Shown here: one piece after another, positions 11,532 to 22,319 of the stretch
How the letters are laid out: every line of letters begins with the position of its first letter
Position numbering within the stretch: position 1 is the first letter of the stretch
From: Xenopus tropicalis
Lineage: Eukaryota > Chordata > Amphibia > Anura > Pipidae
Length of the DNA stretch: 64,000 nt
Assembly (NCBI RefSeq): GCF_000004195.4
Contig: NC_030678.2
Location: 58,497,378 to 58,561,377, forward strand
Reading direction: 5' to 3'
Made by a program: the position numbers and the translations under genes
Notes under the pieces: generated by a model
Seen by the model: only the letters and a program-made list of their open reading frames with translations
The model's database searches: none
Told to the model about the DNA's origin: nothing

Positions 11532-11541
11532 ATGTTTTATT

Positions 11542-13337
11542 AGAGGATTTAGTATTTGACTAGTATTCAAAGACTTACCATTGGAGAAAATACATCTTAA
11601 AAAATGGTTTCTTTTGTAAATATTAAATAAACACATCCAACCAAATATCAGGGATCTAATGAGAGGAACATGGGCCCTGGTGTGGACACTTTTTGTCATC
11701 TATTGACCGCAAGTTCCCTAAACCATTGTATGTGTGATTTGGTCCATTTTTTACCTTCAGGAAAATTATGTATTATTCTGTGCCCATAATAATTTCCCAA
11801 CTTCCCATGTCCCTTGTATAGTTGCAATACTGAAGGAAAAAGTTAATTATCTTTGTGTCCTCCAGATCCCCTGGTCAACAAGGACGTTCCTCTCCTTCAC
11901 ACTAATAGGGCAACCACAGCAAGTAAGAAAGGAGCCAGATATTGAGAAAAAGATTTAACATTTCCTCCTCACTCATGGAAGTCTTATGGCTCTCCTTAAC
12001 CCCCTAGTCTTATAGTGGTAACTTGGATTGTTATTATTAACATTTATTTATAAAGCACCAACATATGTTATGAATTAACATTCATAACATATATAACAAC
12101 CAATAATTATACAAGAGGTAAAGAGGGAGCTTACAATCTATAAGATTCTCTGCAATAGTAGAAAAAAGTCATCACAACATCCATGCTACAAAATTCGGCA
12201 TGCAGGGAGTCTGCTTAAACCCTTGCTTTGCCAACCAGATACAGCCATTTTAATGTTGCTATTAAATTGATACAGATAGTGACTGAATGGATTGTAATCA
12301 ATGGATTAATTACAGGCTCCAGATCCGAGTGCTAAGACAATATTTTAAAAGCATTATTAGCAGGAATTGATCCTTCTTTACATTTTCACTAAATAATACT
12401 GCAACTTAATAATCTTTTCCCACACCTACAAAGTTCTGGATTTTAAGCAATATGATGATGTCATTCCATGTGCTAAAGAGATATTCCAAACTTATGTCAG
12501 ATAAAACATCTATATTATGGGATTTATGACTATATAGGGAATACATGTGCTGATGCCACGCTTTGGTCTAATGTTGGAAAGAGCCTACAAATGTTTGTTT
12601 TTTTTATCTTATAAGTGGTGGTATATTTACTACTTTGCATTTTCCTAAATGTGGAAAATGTGTTCACGATCACGACAATGATAAATGCTGAATTTCCCTG
12701 ATATTTTTCATTTCCACATATTGTGTAGAAGTGACAGATCCTGTGTTGTGTATTATACTTATAGGGGACATGAAATGAAGCACACGCATGTTACACGGCA
12801 CACTATGCATTTCTTCATCGCTCAGCAATGTAAAATATGATAGTACAGTATGTTACAAGTTGAAAAAAAAATAGTTAGTAGTTTGTTAAAACAATTAGGC
12901 GTATTTTCCAACCCCCAAATGACCCCATTTATAACTCTTCAAAAGTAAAATGGTTTCTTTACTTGATTTTCTTTTTACTTTCTGCCACCAGCTCCAAGAA
13001 CTGTTTTATGTGATTGTTAGCTGCTTCCAGAATTGCTGGATAAGCTTACATGACCATTTCCACCTCCAACATATGAATAATAATCTTGGACAGGTGTGGT
13101 TAATGCTTAACATGCTTTGATGAACATTTGACTGAGATCAGAATTGACTCCTCACACCACAACAGACATAGTAATTAAATCCACACCCTGTATAGCTAAT
13201 AATTTAGATGTATAATGCATACCTGACTATAAACAATTGCGATCTGCAGCATGCTTCTAAATTAACTACTAGCTAGCCATGCAAGATGTAGATTTATTAC
13301 GTTTTCATGATAGATGGTAAGGGGTGGCACATACTCC
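11542..13337. other. No gene seen; one retroposon scrap
   Basis: Holds a fragment of the TTTATAAATA-tailed repeat in antisense at about 12030-12145 (TTTATTTATAAAGCACCAAC, then GAGCTTACAATCTATAAG). Otherwise AT-rich and unremarkable. Confidence 0.55.
12030..12145 (-). repeat. Dispersed TTTATAAATA-tailed retroposon fragment, antisense
   Basis: Contains in order the antisense of the tail (TTTATAAAGCACCAACATAT) and of the AGATTGTAAGCTC block that usually lies about 100 bp upstream. Same family as 24650-24719 and 49384-49530. Confidence 0.55.
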
Positions 13338-13340
13338 TTA

Positions 13341-13573
13341 GGGCTCTGGTACATGGGGAGATTAGTCGCCCGCGACAAATCTCCCTTGTTGCGGGCGACT
13401 AATCTCCCCGAAATGACGTCCCACTGGCAAAAATGTAAATCGCCAGTGGGATGGCATACAGGATGGCAGCGCAAGTATATTTTCGCCCGTGGGATGTCTT
13501 ATCGGGGAGTTTAGTCGCCCGCAACAAGGGAGATTTGACGCGGGCGACTAAACTCCTTCGTGTGCCAGAGCCC
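13341..13573. mobile_element. GGGCTCTGG-type foldback MITE, TTA-flanked
   Basis: GGGCTCTGGTACATGGGGAG to CTCCTTCGTGTGCCAGAGCCC, with TTA at 13338-13340 and 13574-13576. Inner hairpins as in the 7.3-kb copy, but with a central GGATGGCAGCGCAAGTATAT segment replacing part of the symmetric core. Confidence 0.88.
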
Positions 13574-13576
13574 TTA

Positions 13577-14457
13577 CTGGTGGTTGCTTTGCATCTCTGT
13601 CTTTATAGATGTAAGCAGAGGGACTTGTTTGGATTACATTTAGATTGTTTGGGCTGTATTTTCTAGTCATGGCTGCATACATGATTGGTTACGCTTTCAT
13701 GCAGGTCTAATCCTCACTGAACTAAGACTGAACCAAATGGCTTGCAATGCAAAAAGTATATATATATTAGAAAGGCATATACAGGCATGTATTTGCAGTG
13801 AATTTCCGCGTTTCTTCATTGGTGGATTTTTTCATAAAATGGGTGCAAAAATTTGTTGCCAATTATTTGACGCACGTCATTTTTGCATTTTGCAATTTTC
13901 TCAAAACTTTTCAAAGTTTCGCTAATTTTTTGAAGAAGCAATCCAGGACAGATTTGCTCATAACTACATATTTAACATTATTAAAAATGAAAAGTAAAGA
14001 ATTCCCTACTGTGGTATATATAAATAAACATGTACATGGAACATTTGCTTTTTTTTATGCATATTTGTATCTAGTAACAAGTTTGGCTTTGCCTTTTGCA
14101 TGTTCCAACTCATGTAAGCCTGAAAATAGCATTATGATAAGGGTGTTTTACACAGCTTACAGTTTAGCTATAGATTTGCTACAAGGTTTCAAGGTGTCAA
14201 ATGTGAATAGCTGAAATGTGAAATGTGTCTTTAAAAATATAACAAGAAACAAGAATTTTCTATTTGCCTTCCAACACAATTGCGCATAAATGTATTACTT
14301 AGGTGTACTATACAATACACAGAACAAGGAAAGCCTGTATTTAAACACAATAGTACTCCTGTTCACTGGATTATTCATTAAGATATGGATTGAGCAGCAA
14401 TTTAAATTTAGCAGCAATTCTAGTTATGGGTTATGCTTACTGAATATAATAGGATAC
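13577..14457. other. No gene or clear repeat seen
   Basis: AT-rich. Open frames here (for example 13798-14214) have no recognisable domain and no gene context. Confidence 0.5.
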
Positions 14458-14460
14458 TTA

Positions 14461-15019
14461 GGGGCACATTTACTTACTCACGATCGTTCCGACAGCGTCC
14501 GAATGCGTTTTTTTCGTAATGATCGGTATGTTGCGATTTTTCGGAAAATTGTCGCGACTTTTTTGGAGCCATTACGAATGTTTTGCAAAATGACGTGACT
14601 TTTTCGTAGCCGTTACGAATTGCGCGAAAAGTCGCGACTTTTTCGCAGCTTTCGCGTCGAGTACGAAAGATTCGCATTCATTCAAGCTTCAATATGGTGA
14701 CTTTTCTTGGGCCAGGTAGGAGCTGCAGGGTGCCATTGAGTCCTATGGGAGGCTTCCAAAATCATGCTAAGTCTGAAAGTTTCGCCCGCCGCTTACGAGC
14801 GCTCAATACGAAAAAGTCGTGACAAGATATGAGCGAATCGTAATGGCTATGAAAATTTTGCGCAAGTTGTATTGGTTACGAAAAAGTCGCGACAATTTCC
14901 GAAAAGTCGTAAATGCGACGAAAAAATCGCAAAAAATACGAAAAAGTCGCAAAATGTTCGTTTTCCAATCTGAATTTTTCCAATTCGGATTCGAATTCGT
15001 GTCTTAGTAAATCAGCCCC
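14461..15019. mobile_element. GGGGCACATTTACT...AGTAAATCAGCCCC foldback element, TTA-flanked
   Basis: 559 bp, flanked by TTA at 14458-14460 and 15020-15022. Arms are long runs of ACGAAAAAGTCGCGA-like units on the right and their complement on the left. The centre (about 14685-14785) carries a shared non-palindromic core (GTCCTATGGGAGGCTTCCAA). PIF/Harbinger-like by target size. Confidence 0.85.
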
Positions 15020-15022
15020 TTA

Positions 15023-15742
15023 GTTTATATTTTCTACATTGTCTAGTTACCATAAACGTGACAGTAATGCATGTTTATATATCTCTTAGAAAATGAAATC
15101 ACTAAATCTATGTTCTACCCTGCTTAGGCAATGCCTGAATCCACAGAAACTGTAAACCTTGGAAACCCTCCCCATCCATCTGTTAGAGTCCTCTTTTACT
15201 GTAATAATTGATTATTACATACATTTGTGTGAGCTGCCATTTTGCTCATTTTTTAAGCCAAAGCAAAAAGTATCATCACTATTTTTTTTAAAACCTGTGT
15301 TAATTTTTTCACATCCTCTTTGTAATCTCTTTCAAGCATGGCTTTCTAATCTTCTGTTTTATTCTCTAAAATGTACAGTCTAAACCCTTGTTCCCTAAGC
15401 CCCCTGCCTTTTCTAATATAATTGGAAAGTGAATGTAACTTGCTGTATGTCTATGAAGATTCTCATTCATCCAGGTCATGATATACAGTATCTTGCAGAA
15501 CTTGCTGAGACAATAATGAATGATGATGTTTCATGGTCAGCAATAGCAAAAGCACTATCTTTATGTTGAGGAATGATGCCATGGTTGCAACAGAGATAGA
15601 ATTTCCTCAACGCAGACAAATAGCAACTCCTAATGTTCTCATAAAAGCAAATGATTCACCAAAGGCCTTATTTGCCTTCTACTTTGAAACATAGGCTTGC
15701 AGAACACCTATTTTTTGCATTTCATTATTAAAAAGTAGGCTC
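15023..15742. other. No gene seen
   Basis: Unique AT-rich sequence without recognisable repeat or coding structure. Confidence 0.5.
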
Positions 15743-15745
15743 TAA

Positions 15746-15935
15746 GGGTTGTGGCACACGGGGGAGATTAGTCGCCTGCAACAAATCTCCCTTGTCATGG
15801 GCAACTAATCTCCCCGAAATGCCATCCCACCGGTGATTTACATTTTCGCCAGTGGGATGGCATTTTGGGGAGATTAGTCGCCCGCGACAAGGGAGATTTG
15901 TCGAGGGCGACTAATCTCCCCGTGTGTCACAGCCC
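15746..15935. mobile_element. GGGTTGTGGCACACGG-type foldback MITE, TAA-flanked
   Basis: Variant termini GGGTTGTGGCACACGGGGG and CCCCGTGTGTCACAGCCC, direct TAA at 15743-15745 and 15936-15938. Otherwise the same hairpin as the GGGCTCTGG family. Confidence 0.88.
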
Positions 15936-15938
15936 TAA

Positions 15939-17736
15939 GAGTTGTCGGAGTTCTAATGTTACTGGCAAAGCAAGGCAATAACTACAAGGTGTTCAGAGGT
16001 TGTGACCACACAGTCCAAGCACCCAAGGGGCCCATGGCCACAAATTATTCCATCTTTTTCAACAGAAGCTAACACTAAAAATCACTCTGAAGAGCCCACA
16101 AAACATTGAATACCTTGGTGAATACCTTGGTTAAAGAAAATGGGTGGATAGAGGGTGTGGGATTAAAACAATGGCACTGATTTAGATTAAGGGCATAATT
16201 ACTGTGGGCCACAATACACCCAAGTTAAAACATACAAATCCTTAGCCACAAGAGATACTGTAATATGGATATGAATTGCAAATGTAAACCATTGCATGAA
16301 ATGTCAAAAAAATATTATATTAACAATTCATCTCAGAGATGCTGTATTTTACACTGAGCTAATATAGTTCTGATTTTTTGTTGGAAAAAACAAATATAAA
16401 TCACCTATCAATGATATATATGTCATATATATAATGCAGGCCCACACATGGAATCACTCACACACATTGCATGGAAGTTTTTCTCAGATGGGCGTGGCCA
16501 GAGAAGCATTATAAAATATTTAGAAAAAAAATAAGCCCCGCCAATGGCAGGGAAATTGATCTAGCATGGTTTATATCAGTAATTTCACACATGTGAAATG
16601 TCTTTAGCCACAAAATAAATGTACACATTGTGGCTCCTAATATAATTGTACATAACAATCCCAAATGTAAGAATTCATCCACATTTGCACAGTATGCATG
16701 TATAAGGCACACTAAAGCTCAATATATTATTTTCTCTTTGTATTTATCCAAAATAAATAAAAAAGAAGAATGCATTATTAGTTTCTTATTGCTTTTGTCT
16801 TTTAGTTTCAGCAAGCTAAACTATGAAGGTCCCACAATCTCAATTATTGAGTTCATGTTGAGCATAGGTGTTTATTAACACTTTAAAATAAAAATGTTAT
16901 GTATTTGAGGGGATCTAAACACACTTTACTCAAAACACTTTATTCCGTTGCTGCTGGACTACAAATGTCAGTATACTTACTAGATTCTCTAGGTTTGAAG
17001 AATGCTTTGTATTCTTAAAGTGATATTGCTTGATAAAACTATTTGCCATCTCAGGGTCCAGTTGAGACATTTACAAGATAGACCGGGAGCTATGGCCTTA
17101 TTGGCCAGAGACCATGCCTGCCATAGCGCCGTAAGCATCATTCTTATTAAGGAATTCTTTTGCATTTGAAATTATATGGTCATCTTCTTAAACATGTTAA
17201 GACCACATTTTATTATTAGATAGGAAACAGGGTGAGACAGATTTTTATTGTAAATGAAAGACAATTTAGATTTAATGAACAGAACTTCATAAATCAAATC
17301 TATAACAGGCAGACTCCAGTTTGTGTTTCTGTTGGTTTTTATTCAAGTCTAAAAAATGTGTTGCTCACAGTGAGTCATGTGTCTTATGTCCAAATAATTA
17401 CCAATGTCTGGCAGAAGCACACCATAAATATGCAATACTATTTTATACACATTCTTTACAATATACTATTTGCTCTACCACTAAGTTTTTATTGGACATT
17501 CTATCATCCTTTAGTTTCTAAAGCAGCAACATTCCATAGCAAGCTAAACAGTGTAGCGGAAACAGAAAATATGTCTAAGTGCAGTGTTTTATGTAAGTAT
17601 TAATATGTTTTACAAATCCCCCATCTTACATCTTGCATTAAGGGCCCCTCCACACAAACAAAATACAGCATCTCTTACTGCGCGGGCCGCATAAAGGCAA
17701 ACTATAGAGAAAGTAGATTCTACAACTGTTGGGGGC
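15939..17736. other. No gene seen
   Basis: AT-rich sequence with a short ATATAT run near 16413-16432. No domain recognisable in any frame, including 17232-17603. Confidence 0.5.
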
Positions 17737-17740
17737 TTAA

Positions 17741-18030
17741 GCTGGCCATACACGTGGCGATCTGACGATGTTTCGTGCGACCATCAGTCGCACTAAACAT
17801 CGTCAGATCTGCCACACACCATTCAGGGCTGAATCGGCAGGTAAGGAGGTAGAAACAATAGGATTTCTACCTCCTTCTGCCGATTCAGCGCTGAAGGGAG
17901 AATTTTCAAACTGGTCCAATCGGCAGCAGCTTCCTGTGATATCGGTCGACTCGCCAACATACCATTCACACACTGAATATCGTACGAAACGAGGTTTCGT
18001 ACGATATTATCGGTGCGTGTATGGCCACCT
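17741..18030. mobile_element. GCTGGCCATACACGTGG-type foldback element
   Basis: Starts GCTGGCCATACACGTGGCG after TTAA (17737-17740) and ends GTGCGTGTATGGCCACCT before TTAG. Contains a nearly perfect inner palindrome (AATCGGCAG...GGAGGTAGAAA with its complement, about 17830-17888). Copies at 19.9, 34.3 and 50.1 kb. TTAA sites suggest a T2/Kolobok-type MITE. Confidence 0.85.
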
Positions 18031-18127
18031 TTAGTGGGGCACTGATTAACCAGCAGTTTCATCAAAAATTCCTTGTTCACAAAGAGTAAGGGTGAGACAG
18101 CAAGTGATAAAATAAATCTCTGAATAA

Positions 18128-18391
18128 AGCTGGCTATACACAGCAATATCTGCTTCTTTAGTGAGGTTGACAAATGAACATTTGTCACATGAAAGATCAT
18201 CTGCAGAGACCTGCCAGACAAGGACCACATCAGTGCTCAAATGCATTCCTTGTCGGACAGGATTTTTAAACCTTACAATTGATATATTACTGGTTTCCAG
18301 CCATACATCAGTCAGGTAGGCCCATCGGTGGGCCCATACATGGGCCAATAGGTTTCAGTCAACAGTTTTTATTGGCATCTGTATAGCCACC
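18128..18391. mobile_element. Diverged AGCTGGCTATACAC-type MITE
   Basis: AGCTGGCTATACACAGC to CTGTATAGCCACC, followed by TTAA (18392-18395), which also serves as the left target site of the next element. The inner sequence is unlike the GCTGGCC copies apart from the ends. Confidence 0.65.
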
Positions 18392-18395
18392 TTAA

Positions 18396-18955
18396 AGGTA
18401 TACTGTCATAAAACATGTTGTATTTAAAACACATCAGTTAACAGAGCTTCTTCAGCAGAATCCTGCATTGAAATCCATTTTTTAAAAGCGCAGACAGATT
18501 TTTTTAATTTTGAAATTTCACATGGGGCTAACCATATTCTTCATTTTCCAGGGTGCCACAGCCATGTAACTCTGATAAACTTTAGTCACACTTTACAAGT
18601 TGGAGTGATATCACCCCCCCTTACCAGCAGTCAATCAGCTGAACAATGAGAAGGTAGCAAGATAGCAGCTCCCAGTAGATATCAGAATAGCACTCGACAG
18701 TAAGAAATCCAAGTCCTGCTTGGGACTCCTCCAGTTACATGGGAATAGGAGAAGCAATAGGTTACCTAAAGCAGTTGTAATGTGTAGTGCTGGCACTATG
18801 CACTGAAATGGCTGCCTACACCTCAATATTACAACTAAAAAAAATAAATTTGTTGGTTTAAGAACAAAATTTTAAATGGTAGAGTGAATAATTTGCTATG
18901 TAAACATTGTAATTTAGAAATAAAAAGTACACCATAAAAATCATAACAGATCCCT
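18396..18955. mobile_element. GGTATACTGTCAT-type MITE, complete
   Basis: AGGTATACTGTCATAAAAC to ATCATAACAGATCCCT, with TTAA at 18392-18395 and 18956-18959. The most complete copy of the family whose pieces lie at 3521-3684, 5985-6342 and 7736-8116. Confidence 0.85.
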
Positions 18956-18959
18956 TTAA

Positions 18960-19178
18960 GGCTAATGGCAGACAGGGAGTTTTGTTGCCCACTGTTAAAT
19001 CTGTGCTACTACGGGTGATGACTCTCACTAAAATGCTGACGAGGAAACTTCAGGCGACTTCAGGAAAAAAATGCCACGTATGTTTTCCCCACCAGCAATT
19101 TACTCTGTTTTGGGAGAATTTGTTTCCCACGGTAGTGTAGATTTAACCGCAGGCAAGTCTCTCTGTCTGCCATCACTC
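18960..19178. mobile_element. GGCTAATGGCAGACAG foldback MITE, TAA-flanked
   Basis: Ends GGCTAATGGCAGACAG and CTGTCTGCCATCACTC, with TAA at 18957-18959 and 19179-19181. The left TAA overlaps the TTAA of the preceding element, so the two are directly joined. Confidence 0.75.
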
Positions 19179-19342
19179 TAACAATCCAAGAGTATATAGC
19201 CTAAATGGGGGAGAGAAAAATGGGTTACAACCCTAAAAACCCTAAAAAGTTTCTTATCTTGTTCATACCCACTGCCACAAGCAACTTATTTTCAGAGGCA
19301 AAAATATTAGATATCTATTGAAGCTTTGCCTACTCCTGTGGA

Positions 19343-19612
19343 TAGTGGGGTATAGATTATTATAACATATATAGCACCAATATATTCTGCTAATTTGATA
19401 TATCATGTACATCAGACCCTGGCCCTTGGAATTGTACAATCAGGTCCCTATCATATATGCTATGATTGATTTTATCAGGAATCGGTTTTGTGTGTTTTTG
19501 GAGTAAACAGAGGCAAACATGAAAGCTTATGGAAGTCATAGCTTGCCCTAACTAGAATTGAATCTAGGACTTCAGCGCTGGAAGGCAGCAATGCTAACCA
19601 CTACACCATAGA
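19343..19612 (-). repeat. Retroposon with tRNA-like head, antisense, diverged
   Basis: Antisense tail (ATATATAGCACCAATATATTCTGC) at the left, and at the right the antisense of a head reading GGTTAGCATTGCTGCCTTCC (minus strand 19600-19581) with AGATTCAATTC, a degenerate B-box-like block. The same head on the plus strand begins near 33740. Confidence 0.55.
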
Positions 19613-19652
19613 TAACTTCCTTTCAGCAACAAAGAGACCAAAATACTTCTAA

Positions 19653-19830
19653 GGGCTCTGGCACACGGGGAGATTAGTCACCCGCGGCAAAACTCCCTGT
19701 TCGCGGGCGACCTATCTCCCTGAGTTGCCATCACCTGCCATCCCACAGGCGAAAATGTAAGTCGCCGGTGGGATGGCACACCCGGCGGCACGATTTCGGC
19801 AAATCGCCGAAAAAGCCCCGCGAGGCAACT
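19653..19830. mobile_element. GGGCTCTGG-type MITE, left half only
   Basis: Starts GGGCTCTGGCACACGGGGAG after TAA (19650-19652) and runs to the GCGAGGCAACT block, after which similarity stops; the right half is missing. Confidence 0.8.
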
Positions 19831-19924
19831 AGTCAGATTAGAGTCACAAGTGTCAGATATGAAAGTCACTGGGAGCTATGCAAGTAAGGTTTCTCTAATA
19901 ACATTCTCTCATGAAATCCATGGG

Positions 19925-20224
19925 AAGGTGGGCCATTCGGTGCGTGTATGGTATGTCGGCGAGTCGACCGATATCGCAGGAAGCTGCTGATATCGGCCGA
20001 CTCGCCGATCGGACCAGTTGGAAAATTTTGATTGGGCGCCATAGAAGGCGCCTGACCAAAATCGCCCTTCAGCGCTGAATCGGCAGAAGGAGGTAGAAAT
20101 CCTATTGTTTCTACCTCCTTACCTGCCGATTCAGCCCTGAATGGTGTGTGGCGGATCTGGCGATGTTTCGTTCGACCGATGGTCGCACGAAACATCGTCA
20201 GATCGCCATGTGTATGGCCAGCTT
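19925..20224. mobile_element. GGTGGCCATACACG-type element with collapsed end hairpin
   Basis: Same family as 34319-34659, ending GTGTATGGCCAGCT. At the left the terminal hairpin is reduced: AAGGTGGGCCAT joins directly to TCGGTGCGTGTATGG, so the roughly 40-bp stem seen at 34.33-34.38 kb was deleted. Confidence 0.8.
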
Positions 20225-20725
20225 TACCTTGCTCTTCCTCCGTACAGATAAAAACAGGAAGAGAATCAGCCCTTCTGCTGGCTTCAGCCTTCTTCTGTGA
20301 CTACACCGGTGGCACTGAATTGGCCCAGATGAGGGCAGAGCAGGTTTCAGTGCTGAAATGCATACTCGCATTGAAAATGTGCTAATTAGTATGTTGGTTA
20401 TATTAATGGAATGACTGATTGCCTATATAGAGGGAAATTCCTTTTTTTGTCATTTCTATTTTGCCACAAAACTAAACAATTATTTTCTTATATGGTGTAA
20501 CATACTCTTCTGGTTACTAATGGGTTAAATCATGTCATTTAAAGTATTCTGGCTATGGGGGGGGGGGGTTGTTTAAACAACACAATCATCTGTTTAACTA
20601 ATCCAAACAAAGACAGTTCCAGGGACAAGTGGGAAGTGAGATAACAGACAGACTCTGCTGGGAAGATAAGATGGGAAATAGATCAGTAAAGATTCATTTA
20701 TAACCCTTTATTTGAATGTAATAGT

Positions 20726-20801
20726 ATTACCACAGATTTCTAGACACCAATATATTTTGCAGTCTATCAGTCGTAATGTCTGTTTTTATCAATGTATCTA
20801 A
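20726..20801. repeat. Host flank, left arm of an inverted duplication
   Basis: The 76 bp before the MITE recur in reverse complement at 21047-21119, immediately after it. The arms differ only by a small change in the middle (AGTCGTAATG against TTGCATG). Confidence 0.92.
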
Positions 20802-21046
20802 GGGCTCTGGCACACGGGGAGATTAGTCGCCCGCGACAAATCTCCCTGTTCGCGGGCGACTAATCTACCTGGATTGCCATCCCACCGCGAGGCAACTTCG
20901 GCGATTTGCCGAAATCGCCTGCGGAGCATGTGCCATCCCACTGGCGACTTACATTTTCGCTGGTGGGATGGCAATCCGGGGAGATTAGTCGCCCGCGAAC
21001 AGGGAGATTTGTCGTGGGCGAATAATCTCCCTGTGTGCCAGAGCCC
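20802..21046. mobile_element. GGGCTCTGG-type MITE inside an inverted host duplication
   Basis: GGGCTCTGGCACACGGGGAG to TCCCTGTGTGCCAGAGCCC. Unlike all other complete copies here, its flanking trinucleotides are inverted (TAA left, TTA right) because the right flank is an inverted copy of the left flank. Confidence 0.92.
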
Positions 21047-21119
21047 TTAGATACATTGATAAAAACAGACATGCAAGATAGACTGCAAAATATATTGGTG
21101 TCTAGAAATCTGTGGTAAT
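21047..21119. repeat. Host flank, right arm of an inverted duplication
   Basis: Reverse complement of 20726-20801. At 21120 it switches without a spacer into the right-end stem of a GGGCTCTGG MITE. Confidence 0.92.
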
Positions 21120-21160
21120 CCCTTGTCACGGGCGACTAATCTCCCCGTGTGCCAGAGCCC
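21120..21160. mobile_element. GGGCTCTGG-type MITE, right terminal fragment
   Basis: CCCTTGTCACGGGCGAC to GTGTGCCAGAGCCC, then TTCAAG. A second right end 114 bp after the first, consistent with a return template switch. The following trinucleotide is TTC, not TAA. Confidence 0.88.
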
Positions 21161-21256
21161 TTCAAGACAAAACACACATAATAGTAATACAGATTATTAT
21201 AAATAACAGCACTACATAAAACTAGTTTTATCTACGCAACACTCCTGGACATAAGG

Positions 21257-21410
21257 CTATGACAAACAGAGCTAATTGCAGCTACAAAACACTGGAAAAT
21301 ATCTTGCCTTTGACAATACTGAGAATTGTCTTTTCTAAAGCACATGTAGAGACAATTATTAGCATTGTCTATTTTGTAGCCACGACAAGTAGCTCCGTGT
21401 GTCATAGCTC
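21257..21410. mobile_element. Diverged foldback element, GGCTATGACA ends
   Basis: GGCTATGACAAACAGAGCTA to TAGCTCCGTGTGTCATAGCTC, bounded by TAA at about 21254-21256 and 21411-21413. An inner hairpin uses GACAATACTGAGAATTGTC and related words. The right TAA is also the left target site of the next palindrome. Confidence 0.65.
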
Positions 21411-21413
21411 TAA

Positions 21414-21750
21414 GGGCTCTGGCACACGGGGAACATTAGTCGCCCGCGATTAACTCCCTGTTCGCGGGCGACTAATCTCCCCAAGTTGCCTAGCCCTGCC
21501 ATCCCACCGGCGAACATGTAAGTCGCCGGCGGGATGGCAGACGCAGCGGGGCGATTTCCGGAAGTCGCCGAAAAAGACTCGCGAGTCTTTTTCGGCGATT
21601 TGCGCGAAATCGCGCCGCCGCGTCTGCCATCCCGCCGGCGACTTACATGTTCGCCGGTGGGATGGCAGGGCTAGGCAACTTGGGGAGATTAGTCGCCCGC
21701 GAACAGGGAGTTAATCGCGGGCGACTAATCTTCCCCGTGTGCCAGAGCCC
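21414..21750. mobile_element. GGGCTCTGG-type MITE, 337-bp near-perfect palindrome
   Basis: Direct TAA at 21411-21413 and 21751-21753. The whole element is symmetric about 21581/21582 (GACTCGCGAGTC at the centre), and I see only a handful of mismatches between arms. This is the longest and most symmetric copy, including the GCGATTT...AAATCGC inner stem that shorter copies lack. Confidence 0.95.
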
Positions 21751-21791
21751 TAATGCTTATGGCACACAGGAGATTTGTCGCCCATGGTTAA

Positions 21792-21981
21792 GGGCTCTGG
21801 CACATGAGGGAGATTAGTCACCCACGACAAATCTCGCTTGTTGCTGGCGACTAATCTCCCCTATATGAAATCCCACCAGCGAAAAATGTAAATAGCCGGT
21901 AGGATGGCATACGCGTATGCCATCCCACCAGCAATTTACATTTTCGCCAGTGGGATGTCATATAGGGGAGATTAGTCGTCA
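21792..21981. mobile_element. GGGCTCTGG-type MITE, right end missing
   Basis: GGGCTCTGGCACATGAGGG after TTA (21788-21790), with a central palindrome GCATACGCGTATGC, running into GGAGATTAGTCGTCAG and then unrelated sequence. A scrap with GGCACACAGGAGATTTGTCGC lies just upstream (21757-21787). Confidence 0.82.
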
Positions 21982-22319
21982 GCACATACCTTGCACTGCA
22001 ATCCAGTCTTTATACTTCATACAGCGGTACATATAAGGGTGATGGCACAGGAGGCGTCACTTTGTAATCTATAGGAAATCACTTTCTCTTGAAAATGGCA
22101 ACATTTGCATAATTGTGTGAAATTTCCTAGTATTCTGCAATTATGTGACTTGAAGGACATCTATCATAAGAAAATTGTTTCTTGTAATGCAGCCTGCACT
22201 CCATACTATTTTACCCAACATATTCTGCCCCCACAAGGGCTGGGGTTGCCACCTGATGTCACCCACCTCAGTTCCTGAAGTCACAAGCCCACCCCTTGCT
22301 TGAAATTTCTTTGACTTAA

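Noticed and set aside
13798..14214. 138-codon plus-strand frame
   Set aside because: Hydrophobic, low-complexity translation of AT-rich DNA without homology that I recognise or exon signals.
17823..18230. 135-codon frame on the minus strand, and similar frames at 19866-20195, 34342-34632 and 50136-50534
   Set aside because: They share the peptide HTPFRAESAGKEVETIGFLP because they all translate the same GCTGGCC MITE palindrome; the frames end at the element borders.
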